Assembly: GCA_900472785.1 (NCBI GenBank)
Contig: UCJH01000045.1
Location: 44,693-108,692, forward strand
Source: Hyphomicrobiales bacterium
GTDB taxonomy: Bacteria > Pseudomonadota > Alphaproteobacteria > Rhizobiales > Rhizobiaceae
Direction of reading: 5' to 3'
DNA length: 64,000 nucleotides
Position numbers and translations under genes: made by a program. Below the pieces are notes generated by a model, which made no database searches, was not told where the DNA came from, and worked only from the letters and a program-made list of their open reading frames with translations. Below are positions 34,784 to 45,785 of this stretch, in pieces (the first letter of the stretch is position 1; every line of letters begins with the position of its first letter).

Positions 34784-35863
34784 ATGACGAGACTGAGACG
34801 ATGGAACCGCCTGGGTGGATTCTTGGCTTTGGCCGGCCTTTTCTCGACCGTCGCCTTCCCCGTTCCGGCAGCGGACAACATCACCGTTTTCGACTGGGCC
34901 GGGTATGAGGATCCGGCTTTTCATCCGGCCTATACCGCCAAATACGGTACCGAACCGGAATTCAGCTTCTTCGGCGACGAGGAGGAAGCGTTCCAGAAGC
35001 TCCGCTCGGGCTTCAAGTCCGATCTTGCGCATCCGTGCTCGCAAAGCATCCCGAAATGGCGGGAGGCCGGACTGCTCGAGCCGCTCGACACGAGCAAGCT
35101 CACAGCCTGGAACGATATCCTGCCGGGCATTGCCGGGATGAAGGACCTGATGACGGCCGAAGGCAAGGCCTGGTTCCTTCCGTTCGAATGGGGCAATACC
35201 GTGCTGACCTACCGCACCGATACGGTCAAGCCGGAGGACATCGCCTCGCTCAGGGCTTTCGCCGATCCGAAATTCAAGGATCGCGTCTCGATCGGCGACA
35301 ATGTCGATGACGCCTATGCGCTGGCAAGTCTTGCGATCGGCCTGAAAGACTGGACCACGATGACCGATGCGCAGTTTGCCGAGGCGTCGGCTTTCCTGCG
35401 CGAGGTGCACAAGAACGTCCGGGTTTACTGGACCGACAACACCGAGGTCAGCCAAGCGATGGCCAGCGGCGAAGTCGATCTGGCCTGGGCCTGGAACGAG
35501 ACGGTCACGACGCTGCAGAAGGACGGCGTTCCGGCAGCGATCAAGAAAGATACGAAGGAGGGCCTGTCGACCTGGGTCTGCGGTTATGTTCGGCTGAAGG
35601 GCGGGGAGGGCAGCGAAGCGCAGGATTACGACTTCCTCAATGCCGTGACCGATCCGGCGATTTCCAGCTATCTGGTGGATGCCTGGGGTTACGGGCATGC
35701 CAACGGCAAGGGCATGGCTGCCGTCGATGCCAAGCTTTTGACGGACAAGGGCTATGGGGACGTTGATTCCTTCGTCAGCAACACGCTGTTCCAGGCGCCG
35801 ATGCCAACCCAACTGCGCCAGAAGATGATCGCCGAATTCGAGAAGATCAAGGCGGGCTATTGA
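34784..35863 (+). CDS. spermidine/putrescine-type ABC transporter substrate-binding protein
   Basis: 359 residues. A signal peptide spans about 1-30 (ALAGLFSTVAFPVPAA, cleavage probably before DNITVFDWAGYED). The PotD/PotF-like fold contains FQKLRSGFKSDLAHPC and VYWTDNTEVSQAMASGEVDLAWAWNETV. It captures a polyamine-like or amine substrate in the periplasm for the PotABC-type importer encoded at 37.6-40.4 kb, which is on the opposite strand. Confidence 0.88.
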   Translation: MTRLRRWNRLGGFLALAGLFSTVAFPVPAADNITVFDWAGYEDPAFHPAYTAKYGTEPEFSFFGDEEEAFQKLRSGFKSDLAHPCSQSIPKWREAGLLEPLDTSKLTAWNDILPGIAGMKDLMTAEGKAWFLPFEWGNTVLTYRTDTVKPEDIASLRAFADPKFKDRVSIGDNVDDAYALASLAIGLKDWTTMTDAQFAEASAFLREVHKNVRVYWTDNTEVSQAMASGEVDLAWAWNETVTTLQKDGVPAAIKKDTKEGLSTWVCGYVRLKGGEGSEAQDYDFLNAVTDPAISSYLVDAWGYGHANGKGMAAVDAKLLTDKGYGDVDSFVSNTLFQAPMPTQLRQKMIAEFEKIKAGY

Positions 35864-37137
35864 GCAGGACTTTCGATGTCGTGGTCGTCGGGGCCGGATT
35901 TTCCGGCCTTTCGGCAGCCCTTGCGCTTGTCGAGGCGGGACTGGATGTCGTTGTCCTGGAAGCGCGGGACCGCGTCGGTGGGCGGGTGGAATCCCGGCGC
36001 TCGGCCGACGGTTCGCGTTTCGATACCGGTGGGCAATTCTTTTGCGAGGACATGCCCGAACTGATGGCGCTGGTTCGCCGGCTTAACGGAAGGGTGATCA
36101 CGACGCCTTCCGAAGGTGCGTTCCTTCTGCAACCGCCACTGTCGTCGCGCGAGGCGGAACGTGCCTATGCGGGTTCCTCGGCGATCCGGGACCGGATGAA
36201 CGCGATCGACCCGGACGATCCCGCTATCGCAGGACTGACGGTCGGTGAATGGCTTTTCACGCAGGCTGACACGAAGGTTGCGAAGGGTGGGTTCCAGTCG
36301 CTGGTGGAAGGCCTCTGGTGCCGGCCAATGGAGGAAATCCCGCTCTGGTACCTGATCGACAATGATCGGCGGATCACCAACGAACAGTCCGAGCTGCACT
36401 ATTTCCTGGGCGATACGCTGCATGGTCTGGCGGAGGCGCTGGCTGCCGGTCTCGGTGAACGCCTGATCCTCGACGCACCGGTGACACGGATTTCGAGAAA
36501 TCCGGCGGGTGTCGAAATCGACAGCGGCAAGGGCCGGTTTTCTGCGCGGCAGCTGATCGTCGCGGTTCCGCCTGTCATGGCTTCACGGATCGGTTATGAA
36601 CCGCCGTTGCCGCCCGCGCTTCAGGCGTCTTTCGGCGCCTGGCGGAGCGGCACGGTCATCAAGATTCGCATACGCTATGCCCGGCGGTTCTGGCGTGATG
36701 CGGGCTTGAGCGGCATGGTGATGTGGCGCGATCTCCACGGTCTCTTCGTGTGCGATGTGAGCCCGCCCGACGGTGGGGCGGCGCTGGTCGTTTTCGTGGG
36801 CGGGCCGCTCGCCGTCGCGTGGGGACATGATGGCGAGGCGGGACTTCGCGAAGCCGTCATGCAGCACCTGGTGCGGGCGTTGGGGGAGGCCGCGGCCGAT
36901 CCGCTGGAGTTTGCCGTGCGCGACTGGAGCGACGATCCCTGGAGCGGCGGCGGTTACAGCGACGTCATCACCGACATGAATGCGAAGGATGCGGAGGCGA
37001 TGATCCGCGCCGGTGAACCGCCGGTGCATTTCGCCTCTTCCGAACTGTCGCCATCCTTTCCGGGGTATGTGGAAGGGGCAATCATCGCCGGCCGCAGGGC
37101 TGCCGAGACGGTGATCGAGATTTTGCGGACTTCATAA
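35860..37137 (+). CDS. FAD-dependent amine oxidase (flavin monoamine oxidase family)
   Basis: 425 residues. FAD motif VVVGAGFSGLSAALALVEAG with EARDRVGGRVESRR, and C-terminal SYVEGAI-like FPGYVEGAIIAGRRAAE. Probably oxidises an amine to an aldehyde plus ammonia or a dealkylated amine. The start is a TTG at 35860 overlapping the TGA of the binding-protein gene (TTGA), so translation is coupled. It may act on the imported compound. Confidence 0.85.
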   Translation: MSRTFDVVVVGAGFSGLSAALALVEAGLDVVVLEARDRVGGRVESRRSADGSRFDTGGQFFCEDMPELMALVRRLNGRVITTPSEGAFLLQPPLSSREAERAYAGSSAIRDRMNAIDPDDPAIAGLTVGEWLFTQADTKVAKGGFQSLVEGLWCRPMEEIPLWYLIDNDRRITNEQSELHYFLGDTLHGLAEALAAGLGERLILDAPVTRISRNPAGVEIDSGKGRFSARQLIVAVPPVMASRIGYEPPLPPALQASFGAWRSGTVIKIRIRYARRFWRDAGLSGMVMWRDLHGLFVCDVSPPDGGAALVVFVGGPLAVAWGHDGEAGLREAVMQHLVRALGEAAADPLEFAVRDWSDDPWSGGGYSDVITDMNAKDAEAMIRAGEPPVHFASSELSPSFPGYVEGAIIAGRRAAETVIEILRTS

Positions 37138-37181
37138 TTTCATCCAGCGCTCCAGATTGATGGGGCACAGGAGCCGTTGCC

Positions 37182-37571
37182 ATGACGAAAGAAGAACTCG
37201 CGGATATCTATCGGGCCTATATCGCCTGCCTCAACCGTCAGGATTGGACGGCTCTCGGCCAGTTCGTGGCCGACGACGCCATCCACAATGGCCAGCCGCT
37301 TGGCCTTTCCGGATATCGCGGAATGCTGGAAAACGACTTTTCCGAAATTCCCGACCTTTGCTTCGATATCCAGATCCTGACATGCGATCCGCCATTCGTT
37401 GCCAGCCGGCTTGCTTTCAATTGCAGTCCGAAGGGTCGGTTTTTCGGTCTCGATATCGACGGCAGGAAAGTCTCTTTTTCCGAAAACGTCTTCTACGACT
37501 TCGACGGAGGCAAGATCCGGCAGGTCTGGTCGGTGATCGACAAGGCGGCCATAGAGGCACAGCTCAGCTAG
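37182..37571 (+). CDS. SnoaL-like/ester cyclase NTF2-fold protein
   Basis: 129 residues with the SnoaL pattern: YRAYIACLNRQDWTALGQFVADDAIHNGQPL at the start and FSENVFYDFDGGKIRQVWSVID at the end. Role in the pathway unknown; family members isomerise or cyclise small molecules. Its stop overlaps that of the convergent ABC ATPase gene by 4 bases. It is separate in sequence from the NTF2-like protein at 5087-5593. Confidence 0.8.
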   Translation: MTKEELADIYRAYIACLNRQDWTALGQFVADDAIHNGQPLGLSGYRGMLENDFSEIPDLCFDIQILTCDPPFVASRLAFNCSPKGRFFGLDIDGRKVSFSENVFYDFDGGKIRQVWSVIDKAAIEAQLS

Positions 37572-38656
37572 TCCGCCAAAGCCACCAGCGCGTCGGGATC
37601 ATAGGCCAGCCGGATAGACGCTCCGACGGGAATGTCGTCCGCGCCGAAATTGTTGGTCTCCGAGACCGACAGCGGTGCGTCGAGGCCCGGTACATTGACG
37701 ATCAGGTGGGTGATCTCGCCGAAATAGTGCCGGTCGATGACCTGACCCTCGAGCGAATGTGTCGCCGTCGCATCGTCCCACAGCACGCGAAGACGCTCCG
37801 GCCGGATGCCGATGGTCGCCTGGCCGTCGCGGCAGGTGAAGCCGAGTGGTTTTGGAAGGGTCACCGCGCCGAACTTCCCTGTCTCGACCGAAAGATCGCC
37901 CGCGGTTTCGCCGATGATCCGGGCTTTCATGAAATTCATGCCGCCGAGGAAATCCGCGACCTGTCGGGTCAGCGGCCGCTGGTAGATTTCCTTCGGCGTC
38001 GCGACCTGTGCGATCTTCCCGCCAAACATCACGGCGATGCGGTCTGACATGGCGAGCGCTTCGTACTGGTCATGCGTCACCAGCACGAAGGTAATTCCGA
38101 CAGCCTTCTGCAGCGAGCGCAATTCGACCTGCATTTCTTCGCGCAGTTTCTTGTCGAGCGCCGACAGCGGTTCGTCGAGCAGCAATACCTTGGGGCGCAT
38201 GACGAGTGCGCGCGCCAGCGCCACGCGCTGGCGCTGGCCGCCGGAAAGTTCGTTGGCCTGGCGTTTTCCGAGCGTCGAGAGACGGACCTGATCGAGCGCA
38301 TCGCCCACCCGCCGGCGCTCTTCGGGCGCATCCAGCTTCAACCGTTTCAGGCCATAAGCAACGTTGTCCTCGACATTCAGATGCGGAAAGATCGCGTAGT
38401 TCTGGAAGACCATGTTGGTCGGTCGCTTGTTCGGCGGCAGGCCGATCGCGGATTGCCCGTCGATGCGGATGTCGCCGGAGGTCGGCGTGTCGAAGCCGGC
38501 GATCGAGCGCAGAAGCGTGGTCTTGCCGCAGCCGGAGGGTCCGAGCAACGAGAAGAATTCTCCTGCGGCGATATCGAGCGTGACGTTGTCGAGCGCCTTG
38601 TAGATGCCGTAGAACCGGCTGACGGCATCGATTCCGATCATCGGCGTCTCAGCCAT
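37568..38656 (-). CDS. spermidine/putrescine-type ABC transporter ATP-binding protein
   Basis: 362 residues, PotA-like. Walker A GPSGCGKTT, Q-loop region, signature LSGGQRQRVALARAL, Walker B LLLDEPLSALD and a C-terminal TOBE domain (about 290-360). The ATG at 38656 overlaps the end of the permease gene by 8 bases; the frame upstream to 38926 lies inside that permease. Energises the importer. Confidence 0.92.
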   Translation of the reverse strand: MAETPMIGIDAVSRFYGIYKALDNVTLDIAAGEFFSLLGPSGCGKTTLLRSIAGFDTPTSGDIRIDGQSAIGLPPNKRPTNMVFQNYAIFPHLNVEDNVAYGLKRLKLDAPEERRRVGDALDQVRLSTLGKRQANELSGGQRQRVALARALVMRPKVLLLDEPLSALDKKLREEMQVELRSLQKAVGITFVLVTHDQYEALAMSDRIAVMFGGKIAQVATPKEIYQRPLTRQVADFLGGMNFMKARIIGETAGDLSVETGKFGAVTLPKPLGFTCRDGQATIGIRPERLRVLWDDATATHSLEGQVIDRHYFGEITHLIVNVPGLDAPLSVSETNNFGADDIPVGASIRLAYDPDALVALAD

Positions 38657-39479
38657 GGACAGAACTCCCCTGGATGCGGCGTTCCGTGCGGTGGCGCAGA
38701 ACTTCGGCGACGGTGATGAGAAGAATGGAAAGAGCGAGCATGAGGCTCCCGAGTGCCAGAACGCTTGGCAGCTTGGCGGCGAAGCGCAGCTGACCCCAGA
38801 TGTAGACCGGCAGCGTCGGCTCCGTGCCGGAGAGGAAGAAGGCCAGGATGAACTCATCCAGCGAAATGGTGAAGGAGACAAGCAGGCTGGAGACGATCGC
38901 CGGCGCGACCACGGGCAGGGTGACACGCCGGAAGGTGCCGAGCGCCGTCTCGCCGAGGTCGAGCGAGGCTTCCTCCAGACTTCGGTCGAAACCCTCGAAG
39001 CCGGAAATCAGGACCGACATGGCATAGGGCAGGCAGAAGACCGTCTGGCCGAGGATAACGGTGGCCAGCGAGAGCTCGATGCCGATCTGCAGCACGATCA
39101 TCAGCAGGGAAACAGCGACGATGATTTCCGGAAGAAACAGCGGCGCCATGATCAGCCCGGTTGCGGCCCGTTGCCCGCGAAACCGGTAGCGGGTGATGGC
39201 GCGGGAGGCGCAGATGGCTAGCCCAGTTGAGAGAAGCGAAACGCAGCCGCCGACGAAAAGGCTGTTGCGGGCGGCATCCAGCATGGCCGAATTGCCCCAG
39301 AGTGCCGCATACCATTTCGTCGTAAAGCCGGCGAGCGGGAAGGTGGTGGACGCGGCGTTGTTGAACGAGAAGATCGGCAAAAGCAGGATCGGCAGATAGA
39401 GAAAGCTGAGATAGACCGCGACATAGGCCGGCAGCCAGCGCGACTTGCGGATGCCGTGGCGTCCACCCGTGCCGCTCAT
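38649..39479 (-). CDS. PotC-type ABC transporter permease
   Basis: 276 residues with about six membrane segments and the permease EAA loop EEASLDLGETALGTFRRVTLP. ATG 39479 overlaps the upstream stop (ATGA); an ATG at 39488 is also possible. It pairs with the PotB-like permease. Confidence 0.9.
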   Translation of the reverse strand: MSGTGGRHGIRKSRWLPAYVAVYLSFLYLPILLLPIFSFNNAASTTFPLAGFTTKWYAALWGNSAMLDAARNSLFVGGCVSLLSTGLAICASRAITRYRFRGQRAATGLIMAPLFLPEIIVAVSLLMIVLQIGIELSLATVILGQTVFCLPYAMSVLISGFEGFDRSLEEASLDLGETALGTFRRVTLPVVAPAIVSSLLVSFTISLDEFILAFFLSGTEPTLPVYIWGQLRFAAKLPSVLALGSLMLALSILLITVAEVLRHRTERRIQGSSVHG

Positions 39480-40390
39480 CGGATCCACCTGACGAACAGT
39501 TTCAGCGCGAGTACCACGAACCCGGCCATGGCCGAGACGATCACCATGGTTGTCACCGAAAGGGCGGCTCCGAGCGGCCAGTTGGCGCCCTTGCCGAACT
39601 GCGCCTGGATCGCGGTGGCGATCATCACGCCGTCCTTGCCGCCCACCAGCTTCGGCGTGACATAATCGCCGACCGTCGGGATCATGACGATCAGGAAGGC
39701 GGAGATCACGCCTGGCAGCGACAGGGGCAGGGTGACGCGCAGGAAGCTCAGGATCTTGTTGTCCCCAAGATCATGCGCCGCCTCGATCAGCGAGCGGTCG
39801 ATTTTCTCCAGCGAAACGAAGATCGGCAGGATAGCGAAGGCCGCCCAGCTGTGCACCAGCGTGATCACCACAGCGTTGGAGTTATAGAGCAGCGAGGTAA
39901 CGGGCGTATCGATGATGCCGGTCGACATCAGCCCGGTGTTGAGCACGCCCTGATAGCCGAGAATGACTTTCCAGGACATGACCCGCAGCAGATAGCTCGT
40001 CCAGCAGGGCACGGTGATCAGGAACAGCCAGAGGTTCTTGTGAATGCCGCCGTGGAAGGAAATGAACCAGGCCACCGGATAGGAAAACACCACGGTGACA
40101 ACGCTGACGACGAGCGCGATGGTGAGCGAGCGTAGGAGAAGGTCGCGATAGATCGGCTCCGTCAGCGCGACGCGATAGTTCTCGAAGGTGAAGGTCCGGT
40201 CGATCGTCAGGTAGTCCTGCGTCCAGAAACTATAGGCGATGACGATCAGAACCGGCAGGAGCAGAAGCGCCAGGGCATAGAGGAGGGTCGGCGAGATCAG
40301 TGCCAGGCCGCTTGCCTCATCGCTGTCGCGCCAGCGGCGGCCGGTGCGCGGCGCGGAGGCGATGTCCGGCATGCTCGACACCATGACCAT
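39476..40390 (-). CDS. PotB-type ABC transporter permease
   Basis: 304 residues, about six membrane segments, EAA loop IEAAHDLGDNKILSFLRVTLP. First gene of the minus-strand permease/permease/ATPase operon. The start is uncertain: several Met codons occur in the first 8 residues. It is divergent from the aminotransferase gene across 254 bases with operator-like site B. Confidence 0.9.
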   Translation of the reverse strand: MVMVSSMPDIASAPRTGRRWRDSDEASGLALISPTLLYALALLLLPVLIVIAYSFWTQDYLTIDRTFTFENYRVALTEPIYRDLLLRSLTIALVVSVVTVVFSYPVAWFISFHGGIHKNLWLFLITVPCWTSYLLRVMSWKVILGYQGVLNTGLMSTGIIDTPVTSLLYNSNAVVITLVHSWAAFAILPIFVSLEKIDRSLIEAAHDLGDNKILSFLRVTLPLSLPGVISAFLIVMIPTVGDYVTPKLVGGKDGVMIATAIQAQFGKGANWPLGAALSVTTMVIVSAMAGFVVLALKLFVRWIR

Positions 40391-40555
40391 CAGCCGCGGC
40401 CCCGTGGTTTACGGGCGCTGCACCATTGAAAAAGCGGGGATCGCGTCATGCTGTCCATCCCGGTGTCTGGTCCATGGGCTTCGCCCGTTTTTGTTCCCGA
40501 ATGCAGAATGAACGCAAAACGGGATTGAACGCAAGTGCTATTTCTGCCAATATTG

Positions 40556-40573
40556 ATTGAACAGACATTCAAT
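40556..40573. promoter_or_regulatory. TGAA-N6-TTCA palindrome, site B (putative TetR operator)
   Basis: ATTGAA-CAGACA-TTCAAT, arms of 6 bp that pair exactly. It lies between the divergent transporter operon and the aminotransferase gene, 72 bases before the latter. Same core and spacing as sites A and C. Confidence 0.6.
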
Positions 40574-40644
40574 ATGATGAGAAATGATATTCGATATCAA
40601 CTGTTTGATGTGTGTATCAATTCGAAAACTGAAGGAATTTTTCA

Positions 40645-42060
40645 ATGGCCGCCAAACGGGAAGAAGCGATCGGTCTTGCTGAGGCGGCTGGAGAGATGGT
40701 CGCTGCGGCCCAGAAACATCTCGTCCAGCCCTGGCCGACGGCCGGTGAAATCGGCGCGGAAGCGCGTAGCGGTATCCTGAGCGGCGACGGCATCTACGTG
40801 ATCGACAGCGAAGGGCGCCGTCTGATCGACGGTCCTGCCGGCATGTGGTGCGTCAATGCCGGGCATCGCCGAAAGGAGCTGGCCGATGTGCTTTACGAGC
40901 AGGCTATGGCGCTCTCCTACAATTCGCCCTGGTATACGATGAACGCGCCGTCGGTTGCGCTGTCCGAGCGGCTTGCCGGCCATGCGCCCGGCGATCTCGA
41001 TCATGTCTTTTATACCACCGGCGGATCCTCGGCCGTCGAGACGGCGCTGCGCTTCATGCAGTTTGCCAACAATGTGAAGGGCCAGCCGGACAAGAAGATG
41101 ATCGTGTCGCGGCAGGGCGGCTATCACGGCTCCACCTATCTTTCCGCCTCGCTGAACGGCCGGCCGCGCGACCATGACTGGATGGACAGCGCCGGCGATC
41201 AGGTGATCAAGCTGAACTGCCCAAATCCGTTCCGTCGCCCAGACGGGATGAGCGAAGCCGCATTCTGCGATTTTCTCGTCGAGGAGTTCGGGGCGGTCAT
41301 CGAAAGGGCCGGCGCGGAGCGGATCGGTGCGTTCATCGCCGAGCCGGTGATGGCGTCCGGTGGTGTCATTGTCCCGCCGGATGGCTATCTGCCGCGCATG
41401 CGCGCGCTTTGCGCGGAAAATGACATCCTGTTCATCGCCGACGAGGTTGTGACCGCCTTCGGCCGCCTCGGCCATGTCTTCGCATCGAAAGATGTATTCG
41501 GCATCGAGCCGGATATGATCACCTTCGCCAAGGGGGTGACCTCGGGCTATTTTCCGCTCGGCGGCGTGATGATCTCGTCGCGGCTGTTCGAGGAATTGCG
41601 CCGCTCCAATCATTCGGACGCGATGTTTGCCCATGGGCTCACCTATTCCAGCCACCCGATCGGCTGCGCCGTGGCGCTGAAGAACCTCGACATTCTAGAG
41701 GAAGGCCTGCTCGCCCATGCGCGCGCGATTTCCGGCCATTTCCAGCAAAGCCTGCGGACGCTGGAGGACCTGCCGCTGGTCGGCGAGGTGCGTGGTCTCG
41801 GCCTGATGGCCTGCATCGAGTGCGTGGCCGACCGGGTCAGCAACAATCCGCTGACGCTGGACGTCACCGTCGGCAAGCGCATAGACGGCCATTGCCAGGA
41901 ACTGGGCCTGCTGGTCCGTCCGCTGATCAACATGTGCGTCATGTCGCCGCCGCTGACCATCACCCTTCCGCAGATAGACGACATGGTCTCGATCCTGCGC
42001 GTGAGCATCGAACGTACGCAGGACGAACTCGTGCGGGAGGGGCTGTGGAGGGGGAAATAG
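40645..42060 (+). CDS. class III (omega-amino) aminotransferase
   Basis: 471 residues. The PLP lysine lies in ITFAKGVTSGYFPLGG, with the cofactor motif FIADEVVTAFGRLG and SRQGGYHGSTY. Family members transaminate omega-amino acids, polyamines or beta-alanine with pyruvate or 2-oxoglutarate. It is divergent from the polyamine-type transporter operon and probably under the same operator. GAAGGAA precedes the start. The substrate is likely an amine from the imported compound. Confidence 0.9.
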   Translation: MAAKREEAIGLAEAAGEMVAAAQKHLVQPWPTAGEIGAEARSGILSGDGIYVIDSEGRRLIDGPAGMWCVNAGHRRKELADVLYEQAMALSYNSPWYTMNAPSVALSERLAGHAPGDLDHVFYTTGGSSAVETALRFMQFANNVKGQPDKKMIVSRQGGYHGSTYLSASLNGRPRDHDWMDSAGDQVIKLNCPNPFRRPDGMSEAAFCDFLVEEFGAVIERAGAERIGAFIAEPVMASGGVIVPPDGYLPRMRALCAENDILFIADEVVTAFGRLGHVFASKDVFGIEPDMITFAKGVTSGYFPLGGVMISSRLFEELRRSNHSDAMFAHGLTYSSHPIGCAVALKNLDILEEGLLAHARAISGHFQQSLRTLEDLPLVGEVRGLGLMACIECVADRVSNNPLTLDVTVGKRIDGHCQELGLLVRPLINMCVMSPPLTITLPQIDDMVSILRVSIERTQDELVREGLWRGK

Positions 42061-42067
42061 GAATTAG

Positions 42068-43335
<1,268 letters not shown>

Positions 43336-43353
43336 GGCCATCCCCAAATCTTG

Positions 43354-43369
43354 CTGAACGTTCATTCAG
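43354..43369. promoter_or_regulatory. TGAA-N6-TTCA palindrome, site C (putative TetR operator)
   Basis: CTGAA-CGTTCA-TTCAG lies 19 bases upstream of the assigned Rieske start. Core TGAA (43355-43358) and TTCA (43365-43368) have the same 6-base spacing as sites A and B. Confidence 0.6.
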
Positions 43370-43498
43370 TATAAGCATATTTATTGATGAAATGGAATAG
43401 CTTGGGGAAGCGTGCAGCAGATTTTGAGAAGGTTTTAATAAACGATGGTGCCGACGGGCGACCGCCATCGTAGCCCGCCTGCGCCTGTCGAGCAGGCT

Positions 43499-44296
43499 TT
43501 ACTTGTCTAGTTGCGGATAGACCCGGTCGAGGAACATGGGTCGCATCTTTTCGCCGATCATGCAGTCGGTCGGCGGCGCAATCTGGATCGGCACGATTTG
43601 GGGTTTCGTTTCCCGGCCGCTGATTTCCATCACTAGTTTCTGGCGGATCGCCGTGGCGAAATCGGTGGGCCGGTGCACGGGCAGGACAAACGAGCCCCGG
43701 CCGCCGATGACGCAGTCCGCATAGTAGCGGTCGAGCGAGCCTGTGATGCCCGACGGTCGGATGAGAATAGCCAGCCCGTTGACGACGATGCCTGCCGCAA
43801 TGGCTGAATCCCGGGCAGGGGTGATCGGCGGCCCCATATTGTTGGGCCCGTCGCCGGAGACGTCGATGACGCGGCGCATGCCCGCAAGACCGTTGGCCTC
43901 GATCAGGCCGGTGGCGTAGGAGATCGCATTGGAAATCGAGGTGCCGCGGCGGGTGAACACTGGCCGGGCCTCCAGCCGGTCGGCAAAGTCGGCTGCGTCC
44001 CGGGCATTTTCGATGATCTGCCATTCGACCAGCGACGTTTCGTTGACGCTGCCGGCCCATTCGAAATAGCTGATTGCGATCCGGCCGATCAGCCCGCCCG
44101 TCACGGCATTGGTAAAATCGGGATGCCGGATGGCCTCGACATAGCCGGACCGCTGGATGCGCGCTTCCTCGATATCCATCGACCCTGACATATCGACGGC
44201 AAGCACCAGTTCGACATCGACCTCGGAAGCGGCATCTGCCGCTACGGCAACGGGCGCGGCGGTCAGGCCGAGGAGCACGGCGAGAGTTGGGAGCAT
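43499..44296 (-). CDS. DUF1194 protein with von Willebrand A-like domain, exported
   Basis: 265 residues. Signal peptide of about 19 residues (TLAVLLGLTAAPVAVAADA). A vWA fold has the metal-ion-dependent adhesion motif DMSGSM (about residues 33-38) and VIDVSGDGPNN. DUF1194 proteins are common in alphaproteobacteria, with unknown ligands. Not linked to neighbouring pathways. ATG 44296 is chosen because the signal peptide starts there. Confidence 0.82.
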   Translation of the reverse strand: MLPTLAVLLGLTAAPVAVAADAASEVDVELVLAVDMSGSMDIEEARIQRSGYVEAIRHPDFTNAVTGGLIGRIAISYFEWAGSVNETSLVEWQIIENARDAADFADRLEARPVFTRRGTSISNAISYATGLIEANGLAGMRRVIDVSGDGPNNMGPPITPARDSAIAAGIVVNGLAILIRPSGITGSLDRYYADCVIGGRGSFVLPVHRPTDFATAIRQKLVMEISGRETKPQIVPIQIAPPTDCMIGEKMRPMFLDRVYPQLDK

Positions 44297-44445
44297 GACT
44301 TCATCCAATCCCTTTATTCCGTCGTATTGAAACAAAACTGTAACACAGGAATTTCCGCAGGCGATCTTTTCGCGTTCTGCGCCGTTCAACAAACGGTGAA
44401 AATCAAGGCGTCGCGCGGCGCTGCTATTGTCCGCGGCTGGGAGTG

Positions 44446-45747
44446 ATGTTTGTAATGCTTCAGAGACAGGAAACCGACGCGGCCCTTATCGATCGTCTTC
44501 AGGAGGCCGCATTCTCCTATTTTCTCGACTATACGGATTCCAAAACCGGCCTTGTCGCGGACACATCCTTGCCCGGTGCACCGTCCAGTATCGCGGCCAC
44601 CGGCTTTGGCCTCTCCGCCTATCCGGTCGGTGTCGAGCGCGGGTGGATCTCGCGGGCCGACGCGGCAGGCCGGACGCTGACGACGTTGCGTTTTCTGGCT
44701 GAAAGCCGGCAAAGCCGGGAAAAGGACGCAACCGGCTACAAAGGCCTCTATTATCATTTCCTCGACATGAAGACCGGGCGGCGGGTGTGGAGGAGCGAGC
44801 TTTCGCTGATCGACAGCGCGCTGCTTCTCGCGGGTGTGATCACTGCCGCCGCCTATTTTTCGCGCGACAATGCGGTCGAAGCGGAAATCCAGTCGCTGGC
44901 CGCCATGCTCTATGCCCGTGCCAACTGGCAATGGGCGCTCGACCGCGCCGATACGCTGTCGCTCGGCTGGAAGCCGCGGAGCGGGTTTCTTCCCTATCGC
45001 TGGGAAGGCTACAGCGAGGCGATCATTCTTTATGTGCTGGCGCTTGCCTCTCCTGCCCATCCGATCCCCGAATGCAGCTATCACGCCTTCGCTGCGAAAT
45101 TCGACTGGATGATGTGCCCCGACAGCAAGCCGTATCTCTACGCGGGCCCGCTGTTCATCCACCTGTTTTCCCATGCCTGGATTGATTTCCGCGGTATCCG
45201 GGACGCCGCGGTTGCCGAAAAGGGCAGTGACTATTTTCACAACACCCGCCGCGCCATCGCCGTGCAGCGCAACTATGCCGAAAGAAATCCCGGGGGGTTC
45301 GTCGGCTACGGCGCGGATATGTGGGGACTGACGGCCTGCGATGGCCCGGAACGTCCGCGTGTGCTGAGCAATGGCCGGCGGCAGAATTTTGCCGGTTACG
45401 CGGCACGCGGCGCGCCGCTGGGGCCGGATGACGGCACGATCGCACCCTGGGCGCCGCTCGCCTGCCTGCCGTTCGAGCCTCAGGCGGCCGTCAGGGGATG
45501 CCGGCATATGCTGGACACCTATCCGGATCTGCTGATCGACGGGCGTTTCCCCGGAAGTTTCAACCCGAGCATTTCCGGCAAGGGGCCGGAGGGCTGGGTC
45601 AGCGGCCGTTGCGTCGGCCTGGACCAGGGTCTGCTGGTCATGATGATCGAAAACCATCGGAGCGGCCTGATCTGGGATCTTTTGCGGGATTCTTCCGTCA
45701 TTCGCCGCGGGCTTAAACGCGCGGGCTTTTCCGGCGATTGGCTTTAG
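44446..45747 (+). CDS. glucoamylase-like (PF10091-type) protein
   Basis: 433 residues, (alpha/alpha)6-barrel-like protein: DRLQEAAFSYFLDYTDSKTGLV, SIAATGFGLSAYPVGVERGWIS and YAGPLFIHLFSHAWIDFRGIRDA match the bacterial glycoamylase-like family also found in beta-glucan/cyclic glucan synthases. It is a probable carbohydrate-binding or hydrolysing protein, with no signal peptide seen. Starts GTG 44443 and ATG 44455 are alternatives. Confidence 0.78.
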   Translation: MFVMLQRQETDAALIDRLQEAAFSYFLDYTDSKTGLVADTSLPGAPSSIAATGFGLSAYPVGVERGWISRADAAGRTLTTLRFLAESRQSREKDATGYKGLYYHFLDMKTGRRVWRSELSLIDSALLLAGVITAAAYFSRDNAVEAEIQSLAAMLYARANWQWALDRADTLSLGWKPRSGFLPYRWEGYSEAIILYVLALASPAHPIPECSYHAFAAKFDWMMCPDSKPYLYAGPLFIHLFSHAWIDFRGIRDAAVAEKGSDYFHNTRRAIAVQRNYAERNPGGFVGYGADMWGLTACDGPERPRVLSNGRRQNFAGYAARGAPLGPDDGTIAPWAPLACLPFEPQAAVRGCRHMLDTYPDLLIDGRFPGSFNPSISGKGPEGWVSGRCVGLDQGLLVMMIENHRSGLIWDLLRDSSVIRRGLKRAGFSGDWL

Positions 45748-45785
45748 GATAGAGCCTCAAGAGGAAACAACGGCGGGCGGCAGTC